Assembly: GCF_028682635.1 (NCBI RefSeq)
Contig: NZ_JANHLK010000013.1
Location: forward strand, 124,001 to 188,000
Origin: Pseudomonas putida
GTDB lineage: Bacteria > Pseudomonadota > Gammaproteobacteria > Pseudomonadales > Pseudomonadaceae
DNA length: 64,000 nt
Direction: 5' to 3'
Shown here: piece by piece, positions 52,608 to 61,825 of the stretch
Layout of the letters: each line of letters opens with the position of its first letter
Numbering within the stretch: the stretch's first letter is position 1
Translations under genes and position numbers: made by a program
Notes under the pieces: generated by a model
Database searches by the model: none
What the model was told of the DNA's origin: nothing
What the model saw: the letters and a program-made list of their open reading frames with translations, nothing else

Positions 52608-54194
52608 TTGATTTCTACAGCTAACATCACGATGCAGTTCGGCGCCAAGCCGCTATTCGAAAACGTGTCGGTCAAATTCGGCGCGGGCAACCGCTACGGC
52701 CTGATCGGCGCCAACGGTTGCGGCAAGTCGACCTTCATGAAAATCCTCGGTAGCGACCTTGATCCGTCCGGCGGCCAGGTCATGCTGGAACCGAACGTGC
52801 GCCTGGGTAAATTGCGCCAGGACCAGTTCGCCTACGAAGAATTCACCGTAATCGACACCGTGATCATGGGTCACGAAGAGCTGTGGAAGGTCAAGGCCGA
52901 GCGCGATCGCATCTACTCGCTGCCGGAAATGACCGAAGAAGACGGCATGGCCGTGGCCGAGCTGGAAACCGAATTCGCCGAAATGGACGGTTACACCGCG
53001 GAGTCCCGTGCTGGCGAACTGTTGCTGGGCCTGGGTATCGGCATCGAGCAGCATTTCGGCCCGATGAGCGAAGTTTCCCCAGGCTGGAAACTGCGCGTAT
53101 TGCTGGCTCAGGCGCTGTTCTCCGATCCGGAAGTGCTGTTGCTCGACGAACCGACCAACCACCTGGATATCAACACCATCCGCTGGCTGGAAAACGTTCT
53201 GACCCAGCGTTCCAGCTTGATGATCATCATCTCTCACGACCGTCACTTCCTGAACAGCGTATGCACCCACATGGCTGACCTGGATTACGGCGAGCTGCGC
53301 CTGTTCCCGGGCAACTACGACGAGTACATGACCGTGGCGACCCAGTCTCGCGAGCAGCTGCTGTCGGACAATGCCAAGAAGAAAGCGCAGATTTCGGAAC
53401 TGCAATCGTTCGTCAGCCGCTTCTCGGCCAACGCCTCGAAAGCCAAGCAGGCCACTTCCCGCGCCAAGGCGATCGACAAGATCCAGCTGGCCGAGGTCAA
53501 GCCTTCGAGCCGCGTGAGCCCGTTCATCCGTTTCGAGCAAAACAAGAAGCTGCACCGCCAGGCGGTCATCGTCGAGCGCATGGCCAAAGGCTTCGACGGC
53601 AAGCCACTGTTCAAGGACTTCAGCTTCCAGGTTGAAGCCGGCGAACGCGTGGCGATCATCGGCCCGAACGGTATCGGCAAGACCACCCTGCTGCGCACCC
53701 TGGTCAACGAACTGACCCCGGATGCCGGTAGCGTCAAGTGGACCGACGCCGCTGAGCTGGGCTACTACGCTCAGGATCACGCGCACGACTTCGAAGACGA
53801 CGTGACTCTGTTCGACTGGATGGGTCAGTGGACCCAGGGCGAGCAGATGATTCGCGGTACTTTGGGTCGCATGCTGTTCTCCAACGACGAGATCCTCAAG
53901 TCGGTCAAGGTCATCTCCGGTGGTGAGCAAGGTCGCATGCTGTTCGGCAAACTGATCCTGCAAAAGCCAAACGTGCTGATCATGGACGAACCGACCAACC
54001 ACCTGGACATGGAATCCATCGAAGCGCTGAACCTGGCGCTGGAAAACTACCCGGGCACGCTGATCTTCGTCAGCCACGACCGTGAGTTCGTGTCGTCCCT
54101 GGCCACCCGCATCATCGAGTTGAGCCCGAACGGCGTGACCGACTTCAGCGGTACCTATGACGATTACCTGCGTAGCCAGGGTGTGGTGTTCTAA
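52608..54194 (+). CDS. ybiT: ABC-F family ATPase YbiT
   Basis: A 528 aa soluble protein with two ABC ATPase domains joined by a charged linker (about residues 245-300). ABC-F proteins act on the ribosome. Walker A motifs are GANGCGKST (about 35) and GPNGIGKTT (about 350). Both Walker B/D-loop motifs read LLDEPTNHLD or IMDEPTNHLD, so both catalytic Glu are kept. The first signature is degenerate (VSPGWKLR instead of LSGGQ); the second is ISGGEQGR. It begins with TTG, with AGGA 6 bases upstream. A terminator follows. Confidence 0.92.
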   Translation: MISTANITMQFGAKPLFENVSVKFGAGNRYGLIGANGCGKSTFMKILGSDLDPSGGQVMLEPNVRLGKLRQDQFAYEEFTVIDTVIMGHEELWKVKAERDRIYSLPEMTEEDGMAVAELETEFAEMDGYTAESRAGELLLGLGIGIEQHFGPMSEVSPGWKLRVLLAQALFSDPEVLLLDEPTNHLDINTIRWLENVLTQRSSLMIIISHDRHFLNSVCTHMADLDYGELRLFPGNYDEYMTVATQSREQLLSDNAKKKAQISELQSFVSRFSANASKAKQATSRAKAIDKIQLAEVKPSSRVSPFIRFEQNKKLHRQAVIVERMAKGFDGKPLFKDFSFQVEAGERVAIIGPNGIGKTTLLRTLVNELTPDAGSVKWTDAAELGYYAQDHAHDFEDDVTLFDWMGQWTQGEQMIRGTLGRMLFSNDEILKSVKVISGGEQGRMLFGKLILQKPNVLIMDEPTNHLDMESIEALNLALENYPGTLIFVSHDREFVSSLATRIIELSPNGVTDFSGTYDDYLRSQGVVF

Positions 54195-54232
54195 AAGCAG
54201 CTATTAGTTTCTAGCTGCAAGCTGCAAGTTAA

Positions 54233-54260
54233 AGCCCTGTCCTTTGTGACGGGGCTTTTT
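54233..54260 (+). terminator. Rho-independent terminator after ybiT
   Basis: AGCCCTGTC and GACGGGGCT arms (one G-T pair), a 6-base loop and a TTTTT tail, about 40 bases after the ybiT stop. Confidence 0.88.
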
Positions 54261-54298
54261 GTATTCAGACTCATGATTTTCTGTGGTGTCGAGACCAT

Positions 54299-54362
54299 CG
54301 CGAGCAAGCCCGCTCCCACAGGGGGAATGCATTCCAAATGTGGGAGCGGGCTTGCTCGCGAA
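54299..54362. repeat. Paired REP element (GTGGGAGCGGGCTTGCTCGCGAA type)
   Basis: Two inverted copies separated by a short spacer between the ybiT terminator and the MFS gene. Confidence 0.88.
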
Positions 54363-54462
54363 GAGGCCTTCAAGAACAGCGATAATTAGTTAGCCTGCTT
54401 CCTTTTATCCCACAGCCGCGCCATCATGCAGTTCTCCCTCCGCCGCCCGCGAACGAGCCCTC

Positions 54463-55650
54463 ATGTCTGCGCAAGAACAGCCACCACAAAGCTCCATGGC
54501 GATCACCCTGCAGATCGTTTCCATCGTTTTCTATACATTCATCGCCTTCATCTGCATCGGCCTGCCGATTGCGGTGTTGCCGGGGTATGTCCATGAGCAG
54601 CTCGGGTTCAGTGCCGTTATCGCCGGGTTGACCATTGGCTCGCAATACCTGGCCACCCTGCTCAGCCGGCCCATGGCCGGGCGCATGTCCGACAGTGTCG
54701 GGACCAAGCGCGCCATCATCTACGGCCTGACGGGGATCGTCTTGAGTGGCGGGCTGACCTTGTTGTCGACCTTGCTGCAAAGCTTTCCCTTGATCAGCCT
54801 GTTGATCCTGATCGCCGGACGCTTGTTGCTGGGCATCGCCCAAGGGCTGATCGGGGTCGGCACGATCAGTTGGTGCATGGGCCAGGTAGGCGCCGAACAT
54901 ACCGCGCGCTCGATCTCGTGGAACGGCATCGCCTCCTATGGTGCGATTGCCATCGGGGCGCCGCTGGGGGTGGTGATGGTCGGGCAGCTGGGGTTTGCCA
55001 GCCTGGGTATCACCCTGTCGGTGCTGGCCCTGTTGGCTTTGCTGCTGATTCGCAACAAACCGTCGGTGCCAGTGGTACGCGGTGAGCGGCTGCCGTTCTG
55101 GGCGGTGTTCGGACGGATTGCGCCATTCGGTGCAAGCCTGAGCCTGGCCTCGATCGGCTACGGCACCCTCACCACCTTCATCACCCTGTATTACGTCAAC
55201 CGGGGCTGGAGCGGCGCGGCGTACTGCCTGACGGTGTTCGGGGTGTGCTTCATCCTGGCGCGGCTGTGTTTCATTTCCAGCATCAGCCGTTTTGGCGGTT
55301 TCACCTCGGCCGTTGCCTGCATGTCCATCGAGACCGTCGGCCTGGTGCTGTTGTGGCTGGCGCCTTCGACCGGCTATGCCTTGATCGGTGCCGGCCTGAC
55401 CGGTTTCGGTTTGTCGCTGGTGTATCCGGCCCTGGGCGTCGAGGCGATCAAGCAGGTGCCCAACTCCAGCCGAGGCGCCGGCCTGAGCGCTTATGCGGTG
55501 TTTTTCGACCTGGCGCTGGCGATTGCCGGGCCGTTGATGGGCGCAGTGGCGTTGAACCTGGGGTACGCGTGGATCTTCTTCAGTGCGGCGTTGTTGTCGG
55601 TGTGTGCGCTGGGCTTGACCCTTTTGCTCAAGCACCGTGCAACGACCTGA
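54463..55650 (+). CDS. MFS transporter (YfcJ/YhhS-like drug or arabinose efflux type)
   Basis: A 395 aa inner-membrane major-facilitator protein with 12 TM helices. The loop 2-3 motif is GRMSDSVGTKRAIIYG (motif A form R-x-SD-x-G-x-K-R), and motif C-like glycines occur in TM5. A central cytoplasmic loop (RNKPSVPVVRGERLP) splits the halves. The family covers arabinose-like sugar or drug efflux; substrate unknown. Its TGA abuts the stop of the convergent hydrolase gene with no base between. Confidence 0.88.
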   Translation: MSAQEQPPQSSMAITLQIVSIVFYTFIAFICIGLPIAVLPGYVHEQLGFSAVIAGLTIGSQYLATLLSRPMAGRMSDSVGTKRAIIYGLTGIVLSGGLTLLSTLLQSFPLISLLILIAGRLLLGIAQGLIGVGTISWCMGQVGAEHTARSISWNGIASYGAIAIGAPLGVVMVGQLGFASLGITLSVLALLALLLIRNKPSVPVVRGERLPFWAVFGRIAPFGASLSLASIGYGTLTTFITLYYVNRGWSGAAYCLTVFGVCFILARLCFISSISRFGGFTSAVACMSIETVGLVLLWLAPSTGYALIGAGLTGFGLSLVYPALGVEAIKQVPNSSRGAGLSAYAVFFDLALAIAGPLMGAVALNLGYAWIFFSAALLSVCALGLTLLLKHRATT

Positions 55651-56688
55651 TTACTGATCAGCGGTCTGCATCCCCGCCCGCGTCGGTTTGCCTAGGGTGC
55701 GCGAGAAGAAACGCCCGGCTTCCGAGATCAGGCTACGGTGAATGTCCGCGCGATCGACGCCCTCTGCATCGGTACACAGGGCCGGCATGATCACAATCTG
55801 TTCGTCATTGCACGGCGCCATGAACACGAAATGCCCGGCCCCGGCGAGCAGCTTGAAGTCCGGGGCGACGGGCAGCTTGCGCGCCAGTGCCGCGGCGTTC
55901 TTGTCGGGCGCCACCAGCTTGTCGCCATCGCCGCTATAAAGCAGTACCGGAACATGCACATCGGCCAGGGTATGACGGCCGAACTTCAGGCTCAGCGGCG
56001 CCATCAGCAACAGTGCATGGACCCGTGGGTCGGCCACCGGTTGCAAATCGTCGCGGTCGACGATCAGTTCACCCTGGGTATTGCAGGCATCACGGTCGTC
56101 CGGGCGCTCCTGGCAGTAACGGCGCAGACGATCCAGGTCCGGGGTCGCGCCGGACAGTATCAACGCCGTTTCGCCGCCTGCCGAGTAACCGATTACCCCG
56201 ACCTGCTCGGCATTGACGAAGGGTGCGAGCATGGGATCGCCCAGCGTCGCGGTAATGGCTTCGGAAATCTGGATCGGCCGTCCGTACAGGTTGCTCAAGG
56301 TGCCGAGGCGGCTGTGGTCTTTGGAGTTGTCGCCCGGATGAATCACCGCCACCACCACAAAACCCTTGCGGGCCAGGGACGTGGCCAGGTCGTGCAGGGC
56401 CAGCGGCGTGCCGGTGTTGCCATGGGACAGCAGCAGCATCGGAAACCGGCCGATAGCGACTTTGGTGTCTTCGCCGGCTTCGACGTTGTACCCCTCAAGC
56501 AGGCTGGAATGTTCCTTGGCGCTCGAAGGATAAAAGGCAATGGCACGCATCGGTTGCAAGTCGAGCGGGTCGAGAAAGCTCAGTTCGTGATAACCGACGC
56601 TCCAGTGAGGATGCGGCGCAGGCGCGGCGTGCACTGAATTCAGGCTGGCGAGCAGACAGATCAGTAAAGCTGCACAAAGACGCACCAT
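55651..56688 (-). CDS. Exported alpha/beta hydrolase
   Basis: A 345 aa serine hydrolase of the dienelactone/PAF-acetylhydrolase-like group. It has a signal peptide (LCAALLICLLASLNSVHA), the substrate-loop strand MLLLSHGNTG and the nucleophile elbow GYSAGGET. The Asp (YSGDGDKLV) and His (AGHFVFM) complete a triad. Probably periplasmic. The ATG at 56688 has AAGGTGGGG 6 bases upstream; a GTG 4 codons earlier is less likely. Substrate unknown. Confidence 0.85.
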   Translation of the reverse strand: MVRLCAALLICLLASLNSVHAAPAPHPHWSVGYHELSFLDPLDLQPMRAIAFYPSSAKEHSSLLEGYNVEAGEDTKVAIGRFPMLLLSHGNTGTPLALHDLATSLARKGFVVVAVIHPGDNSKDHSRLGTLSNLYGRPIQISEAITATLGDPMLAPFVNAEQVGVIGYSAGGETALILSGATPDLDRLRRYCQERPDDRDACNTQGELIVDRDDLQPVADPRVHALLLMAPLSLKFGRHTLADVHVPVLLYSGDGDKLVAPDKNAAALARKLPVAPDFKLLAGAGHFVFMAPCNDEQIVIMPALCTDAEGVDRADIHRSLISEAGRFFSRTLGKPTRAGMQTADQ

Positions 56689-56769
56689 GGGATGCCCCAC
56701 CTTGTTACCGGATCAGAGACGTTAAGCCTCGACTGCATAACTCAGGCCACAACTTGCAACAGCCAGAAA

Positions 56770-56819
56770 CAAAAAACTCCGCATCTGCCACTTGCGTGAT
56801 CAGAATACAGAGTTTTTTG
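56770..56819 (-). terminator. Probable terminator of azoR
   Basis: Perfect 10-base arms CAAAAAACTC and GAGTTTTTTG enclose about 30 bases. On the minus strand it ends in TTTTTTG, 38 bases after the azoR stop. The long loop lowers confidence. Confidence 0.5.
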
Positions 56820-56857
56820 GGAATTGCCTGCAGCGGCAATGGGTGTTTACGCAAGCC

Positions 56858-57469
56858 TTACGCGGCGGCGAACAGCTGCTCGCTGATTTGCGCCTGGGCG
56901 TCGTTCATGGCTTTGCCACGCACTTCGTCACCGTAAGCCAGGCCGTGGGCACGGACGAATTCGATGTCGGTAATGCCGATGAAACCGAACAGGACCTTCA
57001 GGTAGTCTTCGTGGGCAACACCGGTTGCCTGGCCGGCGTGCAGGCCACCGGAAGTCGAAACGATCACGACTTTCTTGCCACCGCACAAGCCTTCAGGGCC
57101 GGCTTCGGTGTAGCGGAATGTCTGGCCGGCGACGGCGATGCGGTCGATCCAGGCTTTCAATTGGGTCGGGATGGTGAAGTTGTACATCGGCGCGGCAATC
57201 ACTACAGCATCGGCGGCGAGGAACTCGGCCAGGGTCGAGGCGCTCAGCTCGGCTTCGTGCTGTTGGGCGGCGTTGCGCAGTTCAGCGGCGGTACCTGCTG
57301 CAACCAGGGTGGCCCCGGAAAAGTGGCTGATGGCGTCGGCAGCCAGGTCGCGGTAGGTCACTACGGCGGACGGCTCGGCGGCTTGCCAGGCTTTGACGAC
57401 TTCGCCGCTCAGCAGACGGGAAGCCGAGTTGTCACCAAGAATGCTCGAATCGATATGCAGCAGTTTCAT
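56858..57469 (-). CDS. azoR: FMN-dependent NADH-azoreductase / quinone reductase
   Basis: A 203 aa flavodoxin-fold reductase of the AzoR family. The start MKLLHIDSSILGDNSASRLL holds the FMN phosphate loop. APMYNFTIPTQLKAWIDRI and the later VSTSGGL loop contact the flavin. It reduces quinones and azo compounds with NADH, working as a dimer in the cytoplasm. It is divergent from a LysR gene that starts 130 bases away and probably controls it. Confidence 0.92.
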   Translation of the reverse strand: MKLLHIDSSILGDNSASRLLSGEVVKAWQAAEPSAVVTYRDLAADAISHFSGATLVAAGTAAELRNAAQQHEAELSASTLAEFLAADAVVIAAPMYNFTIPTQLKAWIDRIAVAGQTFRYTEAGPEGLCGGKKVVIVSTSGGLHAGQATGVAHEDYLKVLFGFIGITDIEFVRAHGLAYGDEVRGKAMNDAQAQISEQLFAAA

Positions 57470-57599
57470 GTGGGATCTCCAAGTGAGGATCGCCGCCAGG
57501 GCGATCTGATGGAAACAATCCTACAGACGAAACCAATAGCTGATTAGACTGCAACAATGCGATAGTTTGTCCCACTGATAGAACGATCGAGAAAGTGCC

Positions 57600-58508
57600 A
57601 TGCAAGACCTGAACGACCTCTATTACTTCGCCAAAGTCGTGGAGGCCGGTGGCTTCGCGGCCGCCGGCCGTTTGCTGGGGATTCCCAAGTCGCGACTGTC
57701 ACGGCGCATTGCTGAACTTGAGGAGCGCCTGGGTGCGCGGCTTCTGCAACGCACCACCCGCCAGCTGAAACTCACCGCCGTCGGCGAACGTTATCTGCGC
57801 CACTGCCAGGCAATGCTGCTGGAAGCGGAAATGGCTGACGAAGCCGTGGCCAGCATGTCCAGTGAACCGCGCGGACGCTTGCGGGTTTCTTCCCCGGTCG
57901 GCCTGGCCCATGAAATGCTTCCGAGGGTGATCAGCAACTTCCTGGAGAAATATCCCCAGGTACAGCTGGAGGTGATGCTGGTCAATCGGCGCGTCGACCT
58001 GGTGACCGAAGGCGTGGACGTCGCGTTGCGCGTACGCGAGCCGGGTGATGAAGATCCGCTGCTGGTCACCCGCCGCCTGCGTCAGGCGCAGATGCTGATG
58101 GTCGCCAGCCCCGCCTTCCTCCAGGGACTGGAGATCAATCACCCCGATGACCTGAAGAACCTGCCGGTGCTCGGCGCCCTCGAGCCCGATCGCCTGGTGC
58201 ACATTGGCCTGGTCGATCGCCAGGGCAAGAAACACGAGCTGGCCCTTGAAGCGCGATTGGGCATCGACGACTTCATCGTGCGCAAGACCTGCACCCTCGC
58301 CGGCCAGGGGTTCACCACGTTGCCTATGATGTATTGCGAGCAGGAACTGGCCAATGGCTCACTGGTACAGTTACTGCCCGAGTGGTCGTTGCCCGGGGGC
58401 TGGTTGCAGGCGGTCTACCCTCACCGACGCGGGGTGATGCCGGCCGTGCGTGCCTGGCTCGACCATCTGATCGAAACCTTCAATGCCTGTGGGGACCGTT
58501 TGATATGA
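57600..58508 (+). CDS. LysR-type regulator next to azoR
   Basis: A 302 aa LysR regulator. The HTH (about residues 1-60) shows LNDLYYFAKVVEAGGFAAAG and PKSRLSRRIAELEERLG, the signature of the AaeR/YhjC-like group that often controls divergent quinone reductases or pirins. The effector domain has VSSPVGLAHEMLP. It is divergent from azoR. Its stop overlaps the next gene by 4 bases (ATGA). Confidence 0.9.
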   Translation: MQDLNDLYYFAKVVEAGGFAAAGRLLGIPKSRLSRRIAELEERLGARLLQRTTRQLKLTAVGERYLRHCQAMLLEAEMADEAVASMSSEPRGRLRVSSPVGLAHEMLPRVISNFLEKYPQVQLEVMLVNRRVDLVTEGVDVALRVREPGDEDPLLVTRRLRQAQMLMVASPAFLQGLEINHPDDLKNLPVLGALEPDRLVHIGLVDRQGKKHELALEARLGIDDFIVRKTCTLAGQGFTTLPMMYCEQELANGSLVQLLPEWSLPGGWLQAVYPHRRGVMPAVRAWLDHLIETFNACGDRLI

Positions 58509-58864
58509 AGGCAGGACGCATGAACGAGGCCGACGTGGCGGCTTTCTGCCTGGCATTGCCGGGTGCGCGGGAAGACTACAAATGGGGTGGCGTGCGGGTG
58601 TTTTCGATTGCCGGTACCAAGATGTTCGCCTTGCAGAACCTGCGCGGCGACTCCCTGGCGTTCAAGGTCGACAAGGACCTGTTTCTCGGTCATTGCGACC
58701 GCCCGGGCATTCACCCGGCGCCCTATCTGGCGCGGGCCCAATGGATCATCATGGCCACGCCCTACCCGCTCGGCGCCGAGGAACTGCAAGGCTTGCTACG
58801 GCGCTCCCATCAGCTTGTCGTCAGTAAGTTGCCCAAGCGCACCCAGGTCGGGCTGTTGCTCTGA
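58505..58864 (+). CDS. MmcQ/YjbR family protein
   Basis: A 119 aa protein of the MmcQ/YjbR (DUF419) family with a double-wing DNA-binding-like fold. Characteristic pieces are FCLALPGAREDYKWG, the FALQNLRGDSLAFKV strand and a YLARAQWI segment. Function in the cell is not established. The ATG at 58505 overlaps the LysR stop; an alternative ATG at 58520 has AGGA close upstream. Probably co-transcribed with the regulator. Convergent with the DUF1294 gene. Confidence 0.85.
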   Translation: MKAGRMNEADVAAFCLALPGAREDYKWGGVRVFSIAGTKMFALQNLRGDSLAFKVDKDLFLGHCDRPGIHPAPYLARAQWIIMATPYPLGAEELQGLLRRSHQLVVSKLPKRTQVGLLL

Positions 58865-59293
58865 TCAGAACAGTGAGAACAGCTGCGCGCCGAGGAACAG
58901 CCGGTCGATCCAGAACACCTGGTGCAGCAGCACGATGATCCAGAACACCCCTTGAAAGGACAGCTTGCGCGTCTTGTGTCGAAACACTTGCTGCGCGAGC
59001 AAGGCGCCCGGCCAGCCGCCAGCGAACTCCAGCGCATGCAGGACGTTTTCCGGGATACGCCTTTGATCGGCGCGCGCCTTGCGCTTGTCGCTCCAGTACA
59101 GCAGGAACGCCAGCACGCTGACGATGCCGTAGGCCGCCATGGGAATCAGCGAAACCCCCTGCAGCCATAACGACATCGAACCGAACAGCGGCAGCGCGCA
59201 CAGCATCGCCAACACCAGCAGTTTCAGGCGCAGATGGCGGATGCCTGCCCCGGATTGGCGTCCTGCGTCGTTGCGCGCGCGGGTATCGTTCAT
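58865..59293 (-). CDS. DUF1294 membrane protein
   Basis: A 142 aa inner-membrane protein with about three or four TM helices. It carries the DUF1294 pattern YWSDKRKA...R-RIPENVLHALEFAGGWPGAL followed by FRHKTRKLSFQ. Unlike longer relatives it lacks the N-terminal cold-shock domain. The ATG at 59293 overlaps the uppP stop (ATGA), so the two are coupled. Function unknown. Confidence 0.85.
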   Translation of the reverse strand: MNDTRARNDAGRQSGAGIRHLRLKLLVLAMLCALPLFGSMSLWLQGVSLIPMAAYGIVSVLAFLLYWSDKRKARADQRRIPENVLHALEFAGGWPGALLAQQVFRHKTRKLSFQGVFWIIVLLHQVFWIDRLFLGAQLFSLF

Positions 59294-60120
59294 GGCTTGG
59301 CGGCGGTCCAGTCGACCCAACCGAACTGCCAGGTCGCCAGGATCAGCAAGCCGAATGCAATGCGGTACCAGGCAAACGCCGCATAGCTGTGGCTGGCGAT
59401 GAACTTGAGCAAGCCCCTGACCGCAATCATCGCGAAAATGAACGCAGTGACGAAGCCGACCGCAAACACCGGGAAGTCAGACGGCACGAACAGGTCGCGG
59501 TACTTGTAGCCCGAGTACACCGCCGCGCCGACCATGGTCGGCATGGCCAGGAAGAAGGAAAACTCGGTAGCGGTCTTGCGCGACAGGCCGAACAACAGGC
59601 CGCCGATGATCGTCGAGCCGGAGCGCGAGGTACCCGGAATCATCGCCAGGCACTGGGCCAGGCCGACTTTCAGGGCGTCTTTCCAGGTCATGTCATCGAC
59701 GCTTTCGGCATGCACTTCGTGCTGACGCTTTTCGGCCCACAACATGATGACCCCGCCCACCACCAAGGCCGTGGCCACCGTGATCGGGTTGAACAGGTAG
59801 TGGTGAATCAGGTCGGCGAAAATGACCCCCAGTACCACCGCCGGCAGGAACGCAATCAGCAGGTTGGCGGTAAAGCGCCGGGCACTTGGCTGCGTCGGCA
59901 GGCCTACGACCACGTCGAAGATCTTGCGGCGAAACTCCCACACCACCGCCAGGATGGCGCCGAGCTGGATAATAATGTTGAACGCCATGGCCCGCTCGCC
60001 ACCGAAGTCGAGCAAGTCGGCGACAATAATCTGGTGCCCGGTACTGGAAATGGGCAAGAACTCCGTCAGCCCTTCTACAACGCCAAGAATCAAAGCCTGA
60101 AAGGCCGTCCAAAGATCCAT
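59290..60120 (-). CDS. uppP: Undecaprenyl-diphosphatase UppP (BacA)
   Basis: A 276 aa integral-membrane phosphatase that recycles undecaprenyl diphosphate for cell-wall synthesis and gives bacitracin tolerance. The catalytic motif 1 EGLTEFLPISSTGH and motif 2 MIPGTSRSGSTIIGG are intact. About eight TM helices are visible. The ATG at 60120 is chosen over a TTG one codon earlier, with GGGGG a few bases upstream. Divergent from pnuC; the order uppP-pnuC-kinase-fap matches P. aeruginosa as I recall it. Confidence 0.94.
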   Translation of the reverse strand: MDLWTAFQALILGVVEGLTEFLPISSTGHQIIVADLLDFGGERAMAFNIIIQLGAILAVVWEFRRKIFDVVVGLPTQPSARRFTANLLIAFLPAVVLGVIFADLIHHYLFNPITVATALVVGGVIMLWAEKRQHEVHAESVDDMTWKDALKVGLAQCLAMIPGTSRSGSTIIGGLLFGLSRKTATEFSFFLAMPTMVGAAVYSGYKYRDLFVPSDFPVFAVGFVTAFIFAMIAVRGLLKFIASHSYAAFAWYRIAFGLLILATWQFGWVDWTAAKP

Positions 60121-60408
60121 CAATCCCCCAAAAGGCCATGCGTCGACGCATGCCCCGTTAATTTATTCAAAGCCGTTTACTGTCATCAGCGTCGTTGAGT
60201 CCCGCGCGCACAAGCCTACGCAAAAAACGTCGCGAGTTTCGTGAAAAATCAGTTTGATTTCAGGTTTTTGCGTGCGGGACGAAATCCTAGCAGACAAGTG
60301 CGCTTTACGCTGCCGTGCAGTCGGCATCGAAGGCACCCGCTGCTACAAGCCTCTCGGCCATAATCCGGTTACAATCGCGCCCCTCTTCGATTTCTCCAAG
60401 GAACCTGC

Positions 60409-60972
60409 ATGTCCGGGCTTGAACTGTTTGCCGCCACCCTCGGCGTCATTGCCGTCTGGTTGACGGTCAAACAGAATCCCTGGTGCTGGCCGATCGGCCT
60501 GGTCATGGTGCTGATCTACAGCTGGATCTTTTACGAGGTCAAGCTGTATTCCGACATGCTGCTGCAAGTGATCTATGCCGGGCTGCAAGTTTACGGTTGG
60601 TGGCAGTGGACCCGCGCGGGCCAGGCCCATCACGGGCGCGAAGTCAGCCGACTGGACGCACCTGCGGTGGCGTCGGGGCTGGCCCTGGGCGCGCTGGGCA
60701 GTGTGTTGCTGGGCGCCGCCATGGCGCACTGGACCGATGCCGCGCAACCCTGGCTCGATGCTGCCCTCACGGCCTTCAGCCTGGTGGCTCAATGGTGGAT
60801 GGCGCAAAAACGCCTGCAGTGCTGGCCGCTGTGGATCGTCCTGGACTGTGTGTTCGTCGGCCTGTTCCTTTATAAGGGGATGTACCTGACGGCTGCCCTG
60901 TATGGCCTGTTCACCCTGCTGGCCATTCAAGGCTGGCGCACATGGCGCCGCGATCCGGTATTGTGCCCATGA
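60409..60972 (+). CDS. pnuC: PnuC-family nicotinamide riboside transporter
   Basis: A 187 aa inner-membrane protein with about seven TM helices. The family motifs WLTVKQNPWCWPIGLV, SDMLLQVIYAGLQVYGWWQW and a C-terminal W..LD..FVGLF.YK pattern are visible. PnuC proteins import nicotinamide riboside by facilitated diffusion and phosphorylation trapping. The next gene overlaps by 4 bases and encodes a matching kinase, supporting NR rather than thiamine as substrate. No riboswitch was recognised in the 288-base upstream region. Confidence 0.9.
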   Translation: MSGLELFAATLGVIAVWLTVKQNPWCWPIGLVMVLIYSWIFYEVKLYSDMLLQVIYAGLQVYGWWQWTRAGQAHHGREVSRLDAPAVASGLALGALGSVLLGAAMAHWTDAAQPWLDAALTAFSLVAQWWMAQKRLQCWPLWIVLDCVFVGLFLYKGMYLTAALYGLFTLLAIQGWRTWRRDPVLCP

Positions 60973-61493
60973 AGGTGTTGGTTTTGGCAGGACCTGAATC
61001 GAGCGGCAAAAGTTGGCTATCAAACGAGATTCACGCCAATTTCGGCGGCATACTGGTCGGCGAGTACGTTCGGCATTTCATCGAAAAGGAAGCCCGAGTA
61101 ACCTGCTACGAAGACATCACACCAATAGCACTTGGCCAGCTGTCTTGGGAAGATCAAGCACGGGCCCAACAGCCGTCCCTGTTGATTCTCGATACGCATC
61201 TGTTGAGCAACATCCTTTGGAGCCGCACCTTGTTTGGCGCTTGCCCGGTGTGGATCGAGCAGGCATTGCAGGTACGGCACTACGACCTGCATCTGCTGCT
61301 GAGCCCGGAAACCGTGGCCTGGCACGACGACGGACAGCGTTGCCAACCGCAGCTGGCAGAACGCCAGGCGTTTTTCCAGGCCAGCCGCCAGTGGCTTGAC
61401 CTGCATCGCCAGCCTTACCAGCTGGTGCAAGGTGACTGGCAACAGCGCAAGGACGCGGCATTCGACGCTGTAACGCGCTTGCTCAAGGCCTGA
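60969..61493 (+). CDS. NadR-like nicotinamide riboside kinase (P-loop)
   Basis: A 174 aa P-loop kinase that resembles the C-terminal kinase domain of NadR. Walker A is AGPESSGKSW at the N-terminus. GEYVRHFIEK and LLILDTHLLSNILW fit the Walker B and substrate region. It would phosphorylate imported nicotinamide riboside to NMN. The ATG overlaps the pnuC stop (ATGA). It lacks the NMN adenylyltransferase and HTH parts of full NadR. Confidence 0.85.
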   Translation: MKVLVLAGPESSGKSWLSNEIHANFGGILVGEYVRHFIEKEARVTCYEDITPIALGQLSWEDQARAQQPSLLILDTHLLSNILWSRTLFGACPVWIEQALQVRHYDLHLLLSPETVAWHDDGQRCQPQLAERQAFFQASRQWLDLHRQPYQLVQGDWQQRKDAAFDAVTRLLKA

Positions 61494-61825
61494 CAAGACG
61501 GCCACGCCCTGCCGGAAATGTCCATTCCTGAAACACCCTCCCCAGCGAAAACCCGCGAGCTAGAGCGATTCGAGCATTTTCACCAGAAAATGTTAAGCCA
61601 CTGATACAACCTGCCTTAAACGCCCTCAGCGAGCAATGCCGCCAGCAAGGACGGCACTTTTGCGTGCTTCTGTCTCAGGGGCGTTACAAAGTGTTTTTCA
61701 CCACCTCAACAGTTAAAGCCAAGCCACTGTTTTCAATAGAAAAGCAAAAACCGGCACAGCTTCTGCTCTCTTCCTTCGCAACGCTGATAAGGGCCAGCGT
61801 TCCACTTACAGAAGGAATTGCCGCC
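61494..61825. other. Region upstream of the fap operon
   Basis: About 330 bases between the kinase gene and fapA. The frame of fapA is open back to 61664, but the translation there lacks a signal peptide start. A sigma54-like GGCAC...GC was checked at about 61656, but the spacing is wrong. No other promoter was recognised. Confidence 0.4.

Noticed and set aside
52653..54077. A 474-codon antisense frame in ybiT
   Set aside because: It is a shadow of the ABC-F gene; the composition is typical of antisense high-GC frames.
54463..56688. Zero-gap convergent stops of the MFS and hydrolase genes as something special
   Set aside because: Compact convergent ends are common in such genomes and no shared element was seen.
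61650..61670. Possible sigma54 promoter before fapA
   Set aside because: GG and GC are 11 bases apart instead of 10 and the flanking consensus is poor.
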